A stretch of DNA of 64,000 bases from Sneathiella glossodoripedis JCM 23214 (lineage in GTDB: Bacteria; Pseudomonadota; Alphaproteobacteria; Sneathiellales; Sneathiellaceae): contig NZ_BAMS01000002.1 of assembly GCF_000616095.1 (NCBI RefSeq), forward strand, positions 398,452 through 462,451. The letters run 5' to 3'. Positions 28,208 to 38,481 of the stretch are shown in pieces (the stretch's first letter is position 1; the number at the start of each line of letters is the position of its first letter). The position numbers were made by a program, and so were the translations under genes. The notes beneath the pieces were generated by a model. The model was not told the origin of the DNA, ran no database searches, and saw only the letters and a program-made list of their open reading frames with translations.

Positions 28208-29443
28208 ATGAAAAACATGACAGTAAAAGGCGACCGATTATGGGATAGCCTGATGGAGATGGCAAAAATCGGGGGCACTGAAAAAGGTGGGTGTTGCCGA
28301 CTGGCATTAACAGATTTGGACAAAGAAGGTCGCGACCTGTTCTCTCGCTGGTGCGAAGAAGCTGGCTGTACAATCAAAGTTGACAAGATGGGGAATATCT
28401 TTGCTCGCAGAGCAGGCAAAAACGACGACTTGCCGCCTGTAATGATGGGATCGCATCTGGATACGCAGCCAACTGGTGGTAAATATGATGGGGTTTACGG
28501 CGTACTCGCCGGGTTGGAGGTCATCAGAACACTAAATGACTTTGACGTTCAAACCGAGCACCCGATTGAAGTTTCTGTCTGGACGAATGAAGAAGGGTCA
28601 AGATTTGCACCTGCCATGGTTTCTTCTGGGGTCTTTGCAGGGGTGTTTGATCTGGAATATGGCTTAAGCCGTGCAGATCTCGATGGCAAGACAATGGGTG
28701 AAGAATTGACCCGCATTGGTTACGCCGGTACAGAGGAAGTTGGCGGACGGGAAATAAAAGCCTTTTTCGAAGCTCATATTGAACAAGGCCCGATATTGGA
28801 ACATGAAGAAAAAACCATTGGCGTCGTGCAAGGGGCACAGGGGCAGAGATGGTACGAAATTACCATTACAGGGCAGGAAGCTCATGCTGGACCGACACCG
28901 ATGGCTCGCCGAAAAGACGCACTTGTCGCGGCATCCAAAATTGTGCAGGAAGTCAATCGAATTGGTATGGATAACCAACCGTTTGCCTGCGCAACTGTCG
29001 GCCTCCTGAATGTGACACCCAACTCGAGAAATACCATCCCCGGAGAAGTATTCTTTACTGTCGATTTCAGGCATCCGAAAGACGATATCCTGTCCAAAAT
29101 GGATCAGGAGCTGCGCAGTTTTGCAGATAAGGTTGCCGCTGACGGTGGCTATGAAATGAAATTTGAAGAAATTTGGTATTCACCACCTGTTGAGTTTGAT
29201 CCAGATTGCATTAACGCAGTTCGTCAAGGCGCTGAAATCGCTGGTTTTTCTCATATGGATATTATCTCAGGCGCGGGGCATGATGCGTGCTACATCAACA
29301 GGGTCGCACCGACGGGAATGATTTTTGTTCCTTGTGAAAATGGCATTAGTCATAATGAGGAAGAAGAGGCCACACCGGAAGATCTGGCAGCAGGATGCAA
29401 TGTATTGTTGCATGCAGTTGTTGAAAGGGCCACAGTAGCGTAA
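28208..29443 (+). CDS. M20-family amidohydrolase, probable beta-ureidopropionase (HyuC/PydC type)
   Basis: Zinc-dependent hydrolase of the hydantoinase/carbamoylase family that cleaves N-carbamoyl groups. Metal-binding motifs are visible: MGSHLDTQPTGGKYDGVYG (about residues 80-98), WTNEEGSRFAPAM with the glutamate pair, and FEAHIEQGPILE; SGAGHDACYINRVAPTGMIFVPC is the C-terminal block. It is 411 residues. Its place directly after preTA suggests it removes carbon dioxide and ammonia from N-carbamoyl-beta-alanine, the third step, like PydC of Pseudomonas. The allantoate amidohydrolase group is a near relative and cannot be excluded. A second, unrelated candidate for the same step lies at 35958. 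Confidence 0.85.
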   Translation: MKNMTVKGDRLWDSLMEMAKIGGTEKGGCCRLALTDLDKEGRDLFSRWCEEAGCTIKVDKMGNIFARRAGKNDDLPPVMMGSHLDTQPTGGKYDGVYGVLAGLEVIRTLNDFDVQTEHPIEVSVWTNEEGSRFAPAMVSSGVFAGVFDLEYGLSRADLDGKTMGEELTRIGYAGTEEVGGREIKAFFEAHIEQGPILEHEEKTIGVVQGAQGQRWYEITITGQEAHAGPTPMARRKDALVAASKIVQEVNRIGMDNQPFACATVGLLNVTPNSRNTIPGEVFFTVDFRHPKDDILSKMDQELRSFADKVAADGGYEMKFEEIWYSPPVEFDPDCINAVRQGAEIAGFSHMDIISGAGHDACYINRVAPTGMIFVPCENGISHNEEEEATPEDLAAGCNVLLHAVVERATVA

Positions 29444-29528
29444 TACAGTTTTAGAATTGAACGGGACAGAGATCTTTTAACAGGGGAGACCTGTCCCGCA
29501 GTTGAGTAAACAGGGGACTTGCATTGGG

Positions 29529-30359
29529 ATGCAACAAACACAGACTGCCCATAGCGGCGTTATTCCAATGAGCGGAACTGGGAAGCCGGTCATTGAGATT
29601 GAAAAACTGAATTTGATTTTTGAAACACCAGATGCGCCTGTACATGCGCTTTGTGATGTGGATCTTACAATCAATGAAGGGGATTTTGTGTCCTTTATCG
29701 GACCATCAGGGTGCGGTAAGACGACTTTAATGCGCGTTATTGCGGATCTGGAAACGCCGACTGACGGACATATTTCCGTAAACGGTATGACGCCCCAACA
29801 GGCACGCGAGAACAGAGCCTACGGTTATGTATTTCAGGCGCCAGCTCTTTACCCCTGGCGTACTGTTCAGAAAAATATCCAGCTTCCTCTTGAAATTATG
29901 GGAATTTCGAAACAGGAACAGCTTGAAAGAGCAAAGAAAAACCTCGCTCTGGTTAATCTTGAAGGATTTGAAAAGAAATTCCCCTGGCAACTCTCCGGTG
30001 GCATGCAGCAGCGTGTTTCCATCGCACGGGCATTATCTGTTGAACCTGATTTGTTGCTAATGGATGAACCTTTCGGTGCTCTGGATGAGATTACCCGCGA
30101 TCACCTGAATGAACAGTTATTGAGTTTGTGGGATAAAACCGGAAAAACCGTCATTTTTGTAACGCATTCTATTCCTGAATCCGTATTTCTCTCCTCAAAA
30201 ATTGTGGTGATGTCTCCGCGACCGGGTAAAATAATTGATGTAATCGATTGTAATCTGCCCCGTGATCGCAAATTGGACATTCGGGAGACACCTGAGTTTC
30301 TGGAAATTGCCCATCGGGTCAGGGAAGGTCTCAGGGCAGGGCATTCCTACGATGACTGA
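29529..30359 (+). CDS. ABC importer ATPase (SsuB/TauB/ThiZ-like) of the pyrimidine locus
   Basis: ATP-binding subunit of a nitrate/sulfonate/pyrimidine-type importer. Walker A is GPSGCGKTTLMR, Q-loop YVFQAPALYPWRTV, signature LSGGMQQRVSIARAL, Walker B LLLMDEPFGALDE, and the switch histidine lies in VIFVTHSIPES. The ATG at 29529 is chosen; a TTG nine codons upstream is possible. It overlaps the first permease gene by eight bases. Placement within the preTA operon and the RutR site upstream suggest a pyrimidine as cargo. Confidence 0.88.
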   Translation: MQQTQTAHSGVIPMSGTGKPVIEIEKLNLIFETPDAPVHALCDVDLTINEGDFVSFIGPSGCGKTTLMRVIADLETPTDGHISVNGMTPQQARENRAYGYVFQAPALYPWRTVQKNIQLPLEIMGISKQEQLERAKKNLALVNLEGFEKKFPWQLSGGMQQRVSIARALSVEPDLLLMDEPFGALDEITRDHLNEQLLSLWDKTGKTVIFVTHSIPESVFLSSKIVVMSPRPGKIIDVIDCNLPRDRKLDIRETPEFLEIAHRVREGLRAGHSYDD

Positions 30360-31266
30360 TGTAGCTCTAACACCCACCACCGGTTTGTGGTCGAAATTAT
30401 ATCACGGAAAAACACTTCCGATTTTGACTGTGGTGATAGCCATCTTGTTTGCTTGGTACGCAGGTGCCGTTTATCTCAATTCTGATACGCTAATATCAAC
30501 TTACGAACGCACCAATGTTGAATGGGACGGTAAAAAGCTGATCACAGACAGTTGGTCCATGGACCGGCCCATATTACCAGCTCCTCATCAGATTGTTGAA
30601 GAACTTAATAAAACAGTATTTCAGAAAAATATTACCTCCAAACGCAGCCTCATCTATCATTCATGGGTCACAACCTCAGCCACTTTGCTGGGGTTTTTGT
30701 TTGGAGGATTGCTAGGAGTTTTGCTGGCGGTTGGAATTGTTCATGTTCAAACACTCGATCGCAGCCTGATGCCCTGGGTTATCGCATCGCAAACCATACC
30801 CATTCTGGCGATTGCTCCCATGATTGTCGTTGTGCTTGGGAATGTTGGTCTCACAGGAACGATACCTAAAGCAATAATTTCCATGTATCTGTGTTTCTTC
30901 CCGATAACAATTGGCATGGTCAAAGGGCTTCGCTCACCGGATGTTCTTCAAATGGACCTGATGCGCACTTATAGCGCGTCGACTTCTCAGATTTTCTGGA
31001 AGCTGCGCGTCCCCGCATCAATACCCTTTTTATTCGCAAGCTTAAAAGTGGCAGTAGCCATCAGTTTGGTCGGGGCCATTGTCGGAGAGTTGCCAACAGG
31101 CGCCGTTGCGGGGCTTGGTGCAAGACTATTGAGCGGTTCCTATTATGGGCAGACTATTCAAATATGGTCAGCCTTGGTGATGGCTTCACTGTTGGGAATG
31201 TTGCTGGTGTATATTGTGACTGTGATCGAAAAAGTGGTCCTTAAAAATATGGGAGCGCGATCATGA
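30352..31266 (+). CDS. ABC importer permease 1 of the pyrimidine locus
   Basis: Inner-membrane permease of the SsuC/TauC family. It begins with one membrane segment (ILTVVIAILFAWYAGAVYL), then a long polar loop of about 70 residues, then five or six further segments. The EAA-type loop that meets the ATPase is around LMRTYSASTSQIFWKLRVPASIPFLFASLKVAVA. The ATG at 30352 overlaps the ATPase stop. A longer frame from 30262 lies inside the ATPase gene and is not used. It has 304 residues. Confidence 0.87.
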   Translation: MTDVALTPTTGLWSKLYHGKTLPILTVVIAILFAWYAGAVYLNSDTLISTYERTNVEWDGKKLITDSWSMDRPILPAPHQIVEELNKTVFQKNITSKRSLIYHSWVTTSATLLGFLFGGLLGVLLAVGIVHVQTLDRSLMPWVIASQTIPILAIAPMIVVVLGNVGLTGTIPKAIISMYLCFFPITIGMVKGLRSPDVLQMDLMRTYSASTSQIFWKLRVPASIPFLFASLKVAVAISLVGAIVGELPTGAVAGLGARLLSGSYYGQTIQIWSALVMASLLGMLLVYIVTVIEKVVLKNMGARS

Positions 31267-32399
31267 CAGTTTTATCAATCGTTACCCGGCCGATTTCAAT
31301 CTTCTGTCTTTTGTCAGTTTTTTCACTGTTGTTGCCGGTTGCCGTTCAGGATGGCCAAGCGTTGAATTGGTTTGAACATTCTTTTGCTTTCATCTGTCTA
31401 TTGCTTTCTTTGCTGCTCGCGATCATTGGACAATCAAAACGGACGGGCGAAGTCATTTCTACTCTCTGTATCGTGTGTGCCGCTTTGTTCGCCGGATATT
31501 CCGTTTTGGATGTCATCGCAAGCGCGGGGAATAACGGTGTTAATGCATATGGACTTTGGCTTTTCGTGATCGGTTTGGGGTTTCTGGCATGGTCCGCCAT
31601 GTCAATGTTGTCCGATCTGTCTCATAAATCAAAAAGCATCAAACTGCTGGTTCCGGCTCTTTTTGGCGTTTGGGTTCTGTACCTTTGGCAGGTCATTACT
31701 ACAGGGTTCGACATTCCAAGTGTCTTATTGCCAAGTCCGGAATTGATTGGTTTGGCAATCATTGGAAATACGGATATTCTGGCCGCTGATTTTTATCAGA
31801 CATTCGTGAAGTCTGTACTCAGCGGCTATATCCTTGGCTGTGGCAGTGGGTTTATTGTCGCTATTCTTGTTGACAGAATTCCTTTTTTACAAAGAGGTCT
31901 GTTGCCACTGGGATCATTGGTGAGCGCGATACCGATCGTCGGCATTGCTCCAATTATGGTGATGTGGTTTGGCTTTGACTGGCAATCCAAGGCTGCCGTT
32001 ATTGTCATCATGACATTTTTCCCGATGTTGGTGAATACATTGGCGGGGCTGGAGGCGACCAGTCATCTTGAAAAGGATTTAATGAGATCCTATGCGGCAA
32101 GCTATTTTCAAACTTTGCTTTTTGTAAGGCTTCCCAATGCAATGCCGTTCCTTTTCAACGCCCTGAAAATCAATTCTACACTGGCCCTGATCGGAGCGAT
32201 TGTAGCTGAGTTTTTCGGAACACCAATTGTCGGAATGGGTTTCAGGATTTCAACGGAAGTCGGGCGAATGAACGTGGATATAGTTTGGGCAACGATTGCC
32301 GTTGCCGCGCTTGCAGGGTCGCTGTCATATGGAATACTGGCTGTTCTGGAGAGGAGTGTGACCTTCTGGCACCCTTCATATCGGCGCAGCGATAGATAA
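31263..32399 (+). CDS. ABC importer permease 2 of the pyrimidine locus
   Basis: Second permease subunit, 378 residues. The first 130 residues hold four membrane segments that are not part of the usual permease core, followed by the core with the ATPase contact loop LMRSYAASYFQTLLFVRLPNAMPFLFNALKI. The extra N-terminal segments make it longer than a typical SsuC (about 260 residues). Its ATG overlaps the stop of permease 1. A heterodimeric permease pair of this form is seen in importers of the NMT1/THI5 class. Confidence 0.86.
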   Translation: MTVLSIVTRPISIFCLLSVFSLLLPVAVQDGQALNWFEHSFAFICLLLSLLLAIIGQSKRTGEVISTLCIVCAALFAGYSVLDVIASAGNNGVNAYGLWLFVIGLGFLAWSAMSMLSDLSHKSKSIKLLVPALFGVWVLYLWQVITTGFDIPSVLLPSPELIGLAIIGNTDILAADFYQTFVKSVLSGYILGCGSGFIVAILVDRIPFLQRGLLPLGSLVSAIPIVGIAPIMVMWFGFDWQSKAAVIVIMTFFPMLVNTLAGLEATSHLEKDLMRSYAASYFQTLLFVRLPNAMPFLFNALKINSTLALIGAIVAEFFGTPIVGMGFRISTEVGRMNVDIVWATIAVAALAGSLSYGILAVLERSVTFWHPSYRRSDR

Positions 32400-32476
32400 C
32401 AGGGTTAAACAGGTTGGGTATGAGTAAGGGAAGAGACATAGATTAAACGCGTTTCGAACAGGAGAGGAGTTCAAGC

Positions 32477-33472
32477 ATGAGGAAAATTGGGATTATTGCA
32501 TCTGCAGCGCTAATGAGCCTTGCAGCCGTATCTGCCCAGGCAGCTGACAAGCTGACCTTGCAGTTGAAGTGGGTAACCCAGGCACAGTTTGCGGGTTATT
32601 ATGTTGCTAAGGACAAAGGGTATTATGATGAAGTTGATCTTGACGTCACGATCAAACCCGGCGGTCCGGATGTTGCGCCAGCTCAGGTTTTGGCAGGCGG
32701 TGGTGCAGACGTAATCATTGACTGGATGCCTTCTGCATTGGCTACGCGGGAAAAAGGGGTTCCGCTTGTCAATATCTCGCAGGTTTTCTCTAAATCCGGG
32801 ATGATGCTGACCTGCCGGAAAGACATGGGAATTGCCACACCAACAGATTTCAAGGGAAAAACACTTGGCGTCTGGTTCTACGGTAACGAATATCCGTTTT
32901 TGTCCTGGATGGACAAGCTTGGCCTGAAAGTTGACGGATCTTCTGCTGATATTAAGGTATTGAAGCAAGGGTTCAATGTTGATCCGATTTTGCAAAAGCA
33001 GGCCGCTTGTGTATCTACAATGACATATAACGAATACTGGCAGGTAATTGACGCTGGTCTGACACCTGATGAGCTGTCTGTATTCAAATATGAAGAACAG
33101 GGCGTGGCCACACTTGAAGATGGTCTTTATGTTCTAGAAGACAGCCTGAAAGATGAAGCAATGAAGGACAAGCTTGCGCGTTTCGTAAAAGCGTCTTTGA
33201 AAGGCTGGAAATATGCAGTCGAAAATCCGGATGAAGCTGCAGATATCGTTCTTGAAAATGATGCTACCGGTGCTCAGACGGAAAAGCACCAACGTCGCAT
33301 GATGGGTGAAATTGCCAAACTGATCGACACTGACAAACTTGGCAAGTTGAGTGAAGCTGCATATGAGCGCACCGTTAATACTTTGCTCAAAGGGAATTCA
33401 AGCCCGGTCATTAGTAAAAAACCTGAGGGAGCCTTTACTCAGGAAATCTGGGAAAAGGCTATGGCCAACTGA
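32477..33472 (+). CDS. NMT1/THI5-like periplasmic binding protein of the pyrimidine locus
   Basis: Periplasmic ligand-binding subunit of the importer. A signal peptide (MRKIGIIASAALMSLAAVSAQA) is cut before ADKL. LQLKWVTQAQFAGYYVAKDKGYYDE is the hallmark start of the NMT1/THI5 family, whose members bind pyrimidine-like molecules such as hydroxymethylpyrimidine or riboflavin precursors. It is 331 residues. An AGGAGAGGAG ribosome binding site precedes it. With the RutR operator at the operon head and preTA in the same operon, uracil, thymine or a dihydropyrimidine is the most likely ligand; this is inference. A strong terminator follows. Confidence 0.88.
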   Translation: MRKIGIIASAALMSLAAVSAQAADKLTLQLKWVTQAQFAGYYVAKDKGYYDEVDLDVTIKPGGPDVAPAQVLAGGGADVIIDWMPSALATREKGVPLVNISQVFSKSGMMLTCRKDMGIATPTDFKGKTLGVWFYGNEYPFLSWMDKLGLKVDGSSADIKVLKQGFNVDPILQKQAACVSTMTYNEYWQVIDAGLTPDELSVFKYEEQGVATLEDGLYVLEDSLKDEAMKDKLARFVKASLKGWKYAVENPDEAADIVLENDATGAQTEKHQRRMMGEIAKLIDTDKLGKLSEAAYERTVNTLLKGNSSPVISKKPEGAFTQEIWEKAMAN

Positions 33473-33495
33473 TGTGATGCATCATTGGTGACTTT

Positions 33496-33521
33496 GGGGG
33501 GCTTTAACGCCCCCCTTTTTT
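33496..33521 (+). terminator. rho-independent terminator of the preTA-transporter operon
   Basis: A perfect 7-bp stem GGGGGGC / GCCCCCC with loop TTTAAC is followed by six T residues, 24 bases after the stop codon of the binding-protein gene. This is the clearest terminator in the window and marks the end of the operon that starts at preT. Confidence 0.92.
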
Positions 33522-33602
33522 ATTCAATCCATAAGAACTTTATGATAGAATAAAAGATAATCTTCATGAATTAAGGTTGTTTAGGTGGTGCATTATTTAC
33601 AT

Positions 33603-34313
33603 ATGCAAAAAATGCTAATTTCTGCATTTCTTGTGTTCGTTACTTTTCTTACGCTTACGATAAATGTAAAATCAGAAGAGTCTCTGAAATTCGCCAAAAT
33701 CGCGAATAGCCCCATACAACATCAGTTAATCGAAGTTTTTAAACAGATATATTCTGAATTGGGATTTACTGTAGAACTCGTGAACATACCGGGTCTCCGG
33801 TCCCTGAAAATGAGCAATGAAGGTGCCCTGGACGGAGAAATTATCAGAATTTGGAGTGTAGGGGAGGATTATCCAAATCTTCAGCGCGTACCAACGCCCG
33901 TTATTACCTTTACAAGTTATGCCTATAGCCTTGATAAAAAACCCATAAATAACCTGAACGAGCTAAGCCCAACCCACAGGATTGGTATTCAGCGTGGTAT
34001 TGTTCTGTCTGAGCAGGTCATAGCAGGGCGAAAAGGGATCGTTCGGGCAGATTCATTGAAAGATCTGGCCTATAAATTGTCGAAGAATTCAATTGATCTG
34101 GTGTTGAGTTCGGGGCGGGTATTTGAAACCGAATATAAAAGGTTGGGTTTGCCGGGTAGGTTAATCAAAAGCGAGCCATTGCTAAAAGTGACCGTCTATC
34201 ATTACCTGCATAAAAGGCATGCACATTTAGTTGCCAGAGTTGATGAGATTTTAAAGCGGCTCGAAACAGAAGGGGGTATTGAGCTCAAAATGAATAACAT
34301 CATTGCCCATTAA
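33603..34313 (+). CDS. orphan periplasmic solute-binding protein (family 3-like)
   Basis: A 236-residue secreted protein with signal peptide MQKMLISAFLVFVTFLTLTINVKS. The mature part (SLKFAKIANSPIQHQLIEVFKQIYSELGF, GALDGEIIRIWSVGEDYPNLQRVPTPV, HRIGIQRGIVLSEQV) has the layout of extracellular solute-binding proteins of the amino-acid family, but is short. No transport genes of that type are beside it. A GTG at 33585 could extend it by six residues. It lies between a terminator on each side, so it is transcribed alone. The ligand is unknown; it may act as a sensor accessory rather than in transport. Confidence 0.65.
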   Translation: MQKMLISAFLVFVTFLTLTINVKSEESLKFAKIANSPIQHQLIEVFKQIYSELGFTVELVNIPGLRSLKMSNEGALDGEIIRIWSVGEDYPNLQRVPTPVITFTSYAYSLDKKPINNLNELSPTHRIGIQRGIVLSEQVIAGRKGIVRADSLKDLAYKLSKNSIDLVLSSGRVFETEYKRLGLPGRLIKSEPLLKVTVYHYLHKRHAHLVARVDEILKRLETEGGIELKMNNIIAH

Positions 34314-34327
34314 ACTATGAGCGAAAG

Positions 34328-34358
34328 AGAGCTCCTGTTTAACAGGAGCTCTGCAGTT
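34328..34358. terminator. bidirectional-type terminator between the orphan binding protein and dihydropyrimidinase
   Basis: A perfect inverted repeat AGAGCTCCTG (34328-34337) and CAGGAGCTCT (34343-34352) with loop TTTAA is followed by GCAGTTTTT. It sits between two convergent genes, 14 bases past the stop on the plus side and just beyond the stop of dihydropyrimidinase. Confidence 0.8.
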
Positions 34359-34359
34359 T

Positions 34360-35823
<1,464 letters not shown>

Positions 35824-35876
35824 TCAGACCCGTTAGTTGAAAGTGTATAACAGTACCACTTTTTCCTATTTTAGCT

Positions 35877-35920
35877 TTGCCAATTGAAAAAGGATAGTTA
35901 AAATCCTGACCAACTGGTCA
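35877..35920. promoter_or_regulatory. divergent promoter region with RutR-type operator
   Basis: On the plus strand TTGCCA (35877-35882) and TAAAAT (35899-35904) with a 16-base spacer fit a promoter for the nitrilase gene. The perfect dyad TGACCA-AC-TGGTCA (35907-35920) covers the predicted transcription start, where a bound repressor would block it. The same dyad lies upstream of dihydropyrimidinase on the other strand, where TTGACC could act as its -35 box. Confidence 0.8.
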
Positions 35921-35957
35921 AAAAAATGAATTTTTCTAACAGGTGGGAGTTTGAAGC

Positions 35958-36830
35958 ATGGCGATTGTAAAATCAGGGCTTATACAGGTAGGTCTAAAGG
36001 GCAATACCGATATGAGCCCCAAAGAAATTAGTGATCTGATGATAGAGGCGCATATCCCATTTATCGAGGAAGCCGGTAAAAAGGGCGTGCAGGTATTAAG
36101 TTTTCAGGAAGTGTTCAATCAACCTTATTTTTGCCCCTCTCAAGATTCGAAATGGTACGCCGCGGCCGAGAAAGTACCGGACGGTCCAACTGTCAATCTG
36201 ATGAAGGAATATGCCCGCAAATACAATATGGTGATTGTCGTTCCCATATATGAGGAAGAAAAAACGGGAATTTACTATAATACAGCGGCGGTAATTGATG
36301 CGGATGGGACCTATCTTGGCAAATATCGGAAAACACATATTCCGCAAGTCGCCGGATTCTGGGAGAAATTCTTTTTCCGTCCTGGAAATTCCGGATGGCC
36401 GGTTTTTGAAACGGCTTATTGTAAGCTTGGTGTTTATATCTGCTATGACCGCCATTTTCCAGAAGGCTGGCGGGCGCTTGCTTTGAATGGGGCTGAATAT
36501 ATTGTCAATCCTAGCGCTACTGTTAAAGGAGTGAGCCAGTACTTGTGGGAGCTGGAGCAACCGGCTTCGGCTGTTGCGAACGGAGTGTTTATCGGAGCAA
36601 ATAACCGGGTTGGAACGGAAGCACCTTGGAATATTGGTGAGTTTTATGGCTCTTCCTATATCGTAAATCCACGGGGCGAGCTGATTGTTCAGGCGTCTGA
36701 CGATAAAGATGAGTTGATAGTTGCCGACATGGATATGGATATGATCCGTGAGATTCGAAATAATTGGCAGTTCTTTAGGGATCGCCGTCCAGAGACTTAC
36801 TTTGATCTGGCAGATGATCGCGTGAGCTGA
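35958..36830 (+). CDS. nitrilase-family beta-ureidopropionase
   Basis: Carbon-nitrogen hydrolase of 290 residues. The catalytic triad is visible as glutamate in LSFQEVFNQPYFCPSQD, lysine in GKYRKTHIPQV and cysteine in GVYICYDRHFPEGWRALAL. FNQPYFCP, NPSATVKGVSQYLWELEQPA and GANNRVG closely resemble the eukaryotic beta-ureidopropionase group, so it likely hydrolyses N-carbamoyl-beta-alanine to beta-alanine. N-carbamoylputrescine amidase is the main alternative, but the RutR-type operator and dihydropyrimidinase next door favour pyrimidine breakdown. A GGTGGGAG ribosome binding site precedes the ATG. Confidence 0.87.
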   Translation: MAIVKSGLIQVGLKGNTDMSPKEISDLMIEAHIPFIEEAGKKGVQVLSFQEVFNQPYFCPSQDSKWYAAAEKVPDGPTVNLMKEYARKYNMVIVVPIYEEEKTGIYYNTAAVIDADGTYLGKYRKTHIPQVAGFWEKFFFRPGNSGWPVFETAYCKLGVYICYDRHFPEGWRALALNGAEYIVNPSATVKGVSQYLWELEQPASAVANGVFIGANNRVGTEAPWNIGEFYGSSYIVNPRGELIVQASDDKDELIVADMDMDMIREIRNNWQFFRDRRPETYFDLADDRVS

Positions 36831-36834
36831 GTGT

Positions 36835-36855
36835 CAGGCCCGAATTTCGGGCCTG
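36835..36855. terminator. hairpin between convergent nitrilase and PNPOx-like genes
   Basis: A perfect inverted repeat CAGGCCCGAA / TTCGGGCCTG lies five bases after the nitrilase stop and just outside the stop of the convergent gene. No T-run follows on either side, so termination may be weak or factor-assisted. Confidence 0.6.
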
Positions 36856-36856
36856 T

Positions 36857-37474
36857 CTAATATAGCGTTGATGATTGCCGGTCGGGCAATTGAGTGTCAT
36901 AAGAATCCGCATCAAAGTCTTCTTTGGCGGACTTCAGCATTTTGCCGGCAGTGGGAACTGTCTTAGGATCAACAACGGCATCTGACTGCCATAGACCAGA
37001 TCGAATAAGTGCCCGTGCGCATTGGAAGTAAACGGCTTCTACAGACACGTGTATAACAACTTTTGGCAATTTCCCATCCATATCGAACAGGGAAAGCAAA
37101 TCAGGATCGGTGGTAAGCTGCGCCTTGCCATTGATCCGAAGCGCTTCATTCACGCCGGGGATCAAGAACATCATGGCAATTTGCGGATTTGCGATAATGT
37201 TTTTAAGGCTGTCGAGACGGTTATTTCCTCTGCGATCGGGAAAAATAAGGGTTTTGTTGTCCAATAATTTGAAAGTTTGATCTTTAGCATCCCCACGAGG
37301 TGAGCAATCCAGACCATCTTTTCCCGACGTGGCAAAAGCAAAGAAACGAGATTTTTCCAGCCATTTTATATATTCATCAGTTAGAAACTTGGTTTCCTTC
37401 TGAATTGAGAGCGGATGAGCTTCTTCATAGATGCTGGATAGCTGCTCGAGTGTTGAAATCACGTTTTCAGGCAT
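36857..37474 (-). CDS. pyridoxamine 5'-phosphate oxidase-like flavoprotein
   Basis: Member of the PNPOx-like split-barrel family, 205 residues. KSRFFAFATSGKDGLDCSPRGDAKDQTFKLLDNKTLIFPDRRGNNRLDSLKNI (about residues 40-95) is the conserved FMN-binding region and AMMFLIPGVNEALRINGKAQL follows. Such proteins bind FMN or F420 and are often annotated as the MSMEG_1061 type; the substrate is unknown and it need not act in vitamin B6 metabolism. The ATG at 37474 is chosen over a TTG at 37507. It ends facing the nitrilase gene and is otherwise isolated. Confidence 0.78.
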   Translation of the reverse strand: MPENVISTLEQLSSIYEEAHPLSIQKETKFLTDEYIKWLEKSRFFAFATSGKDGLDCSPRGDAKDQTFKLLDNKTLIFPDRRGNNRLDSLKNIIANPQIAMMFLIPGVNEALRINGKAQLTTDPDLLSLFDMDGKLPKVVIHVSVEAVYFQCARALIRSGLWQSDAVVDPKTVPTAGKMLKSAKEDFDADSYDTQLPDRQSSTLY

Positions 37475-37548
37475 CCCGTTACCCCAGTTTTGTTTTTTAT
37501 CAAACAAACTTTATGTTCAGTAATCCTGAAACGCAATTCTAAATGCCG

Positions 37549-38436
37549 TTAATCTTCGGATATTTTGCGCTCCCGATACAGGATGTATAACCCACTTCCA
37601 ACAATTATTATGGCGCCCAGAATGGTATAAGCGTCAGGTAGATCACCGAAGAAAATATATCCAAAAATGGCCGTCCAAATTAGCTGTGTGTAGGAGAATG
37701 GGGCTACAGTTGATGCATTTGTGTATCTGAAGGCGACGATTATAATAAAGTGGCTTACACCACCAATCAGGCCGATTGTGGCCAACATAACCCATCCCAT
37801 CAAGTCAGGCTGAACCCAGAAAAACGGAACGATGGCGGTCATGACAACGGTTCCGACCAAAGCGGTATAAAAAATGGTCGTATAAGAACTGTCTACATTT
37901 GCGAGTTTCTTTGTTGCAATTTGATAAGAGGCATAGAAGATCGACATGCCAACGACAAGAAACATTGCAGGATGAACAATTCCCATTCCCGGGCGCAGGA
38001 TTATGAGCGCCCCGCCAAATCCAATAAAAACGGCTGTCCAGCGACGGATACTGACTTTTTCGCCCAGTAAAAAGACGGACAGAACTGTCACGAAAAGAGG
38101 GGAGGTACTCCCCATGGCCCCGGCGTCTGCCAAGGGAATGTATTTCAGCGCAGAAAAGAAGCAGATCGTTGCCCCCAGCAGCAACATGGACCGGAAAACT
38201 TGCAGTTTCGGTTTGGCGGTGACCACAAGTGACATCTTTAATTTAGGGGCCAAGACCAGGGTCATCAGGAGCATATGGAAGAAATATCTTGCCCAGACCA
38301 CTTGTAGCGGCTCGTAGGTTTCATTGGCGTATTTTACAATGCTGTCCATGATCACGAACAGCAACACCGCCAGGCAGAAGAGGAAAATTCCCCGAAAAGA
38401 GAGAGGTATAATTCTATCAATTGTCGCAGATGACAT
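37549..38436 (-). CDS. EamA/DMT-family transporter
   Basis: Inner-membrane protein of 295 residues with about ten hydrophobic segments arranged as two EamA repeats (about residues 15-145 and 155-290). MGSTSPLFVTVLSVFLLGEKVSIRRWTAVFIGFGGALIIL is the typical end of the first repeat, and ASTVAPFSYTQLIWTAIFGYIFFGD the same place in the second. Family members export amino acids or other metabolites; the substrate cannot be read from the sequence. It lies just downstream of the DadA-like gene, with 45 bases between them, and may be co-transcribed. Confidence 0.87.
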   Translation of the reverse strand: MSSATIDRIIPLSFRGIFLFCLAVLLFVIMDSIVKYANETYEPLQVVWARYFFHMLLMTLVLAPKLKMSLVVTAKPKLQVFRSMLLLGATICFFSALKYIPLADAGAMGSTSPLFVTVLSVFLLGEKVSIRRWTAVFIGFGGALIILRPGMGIVHPAMFLVVGMSIFYASYQIATKKLANVDSSYTTIFYTALVGTVVMTAIVPFFWVQPDLMGWVMLATIGLIGGVSHFIIIVAFRYTNASTVAPFSYTQLIWTAIFGYIFFGDLPDAYTILGAIIIVGSGLYILYRERKISED

Positions 38437-38481
38437 CAGTATTCCATTCCTAGTCGCGCGTTTTCTTCTTCTTTCTGCGAC

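Noticed and set aside
32400..32476. A thiamine riboswitch before the NMT1/THI5-like binding protein
   Set aside because: The 77-base gap is too short and shows no THI-box-like conserved pattern; the gene lies inside a long operon.
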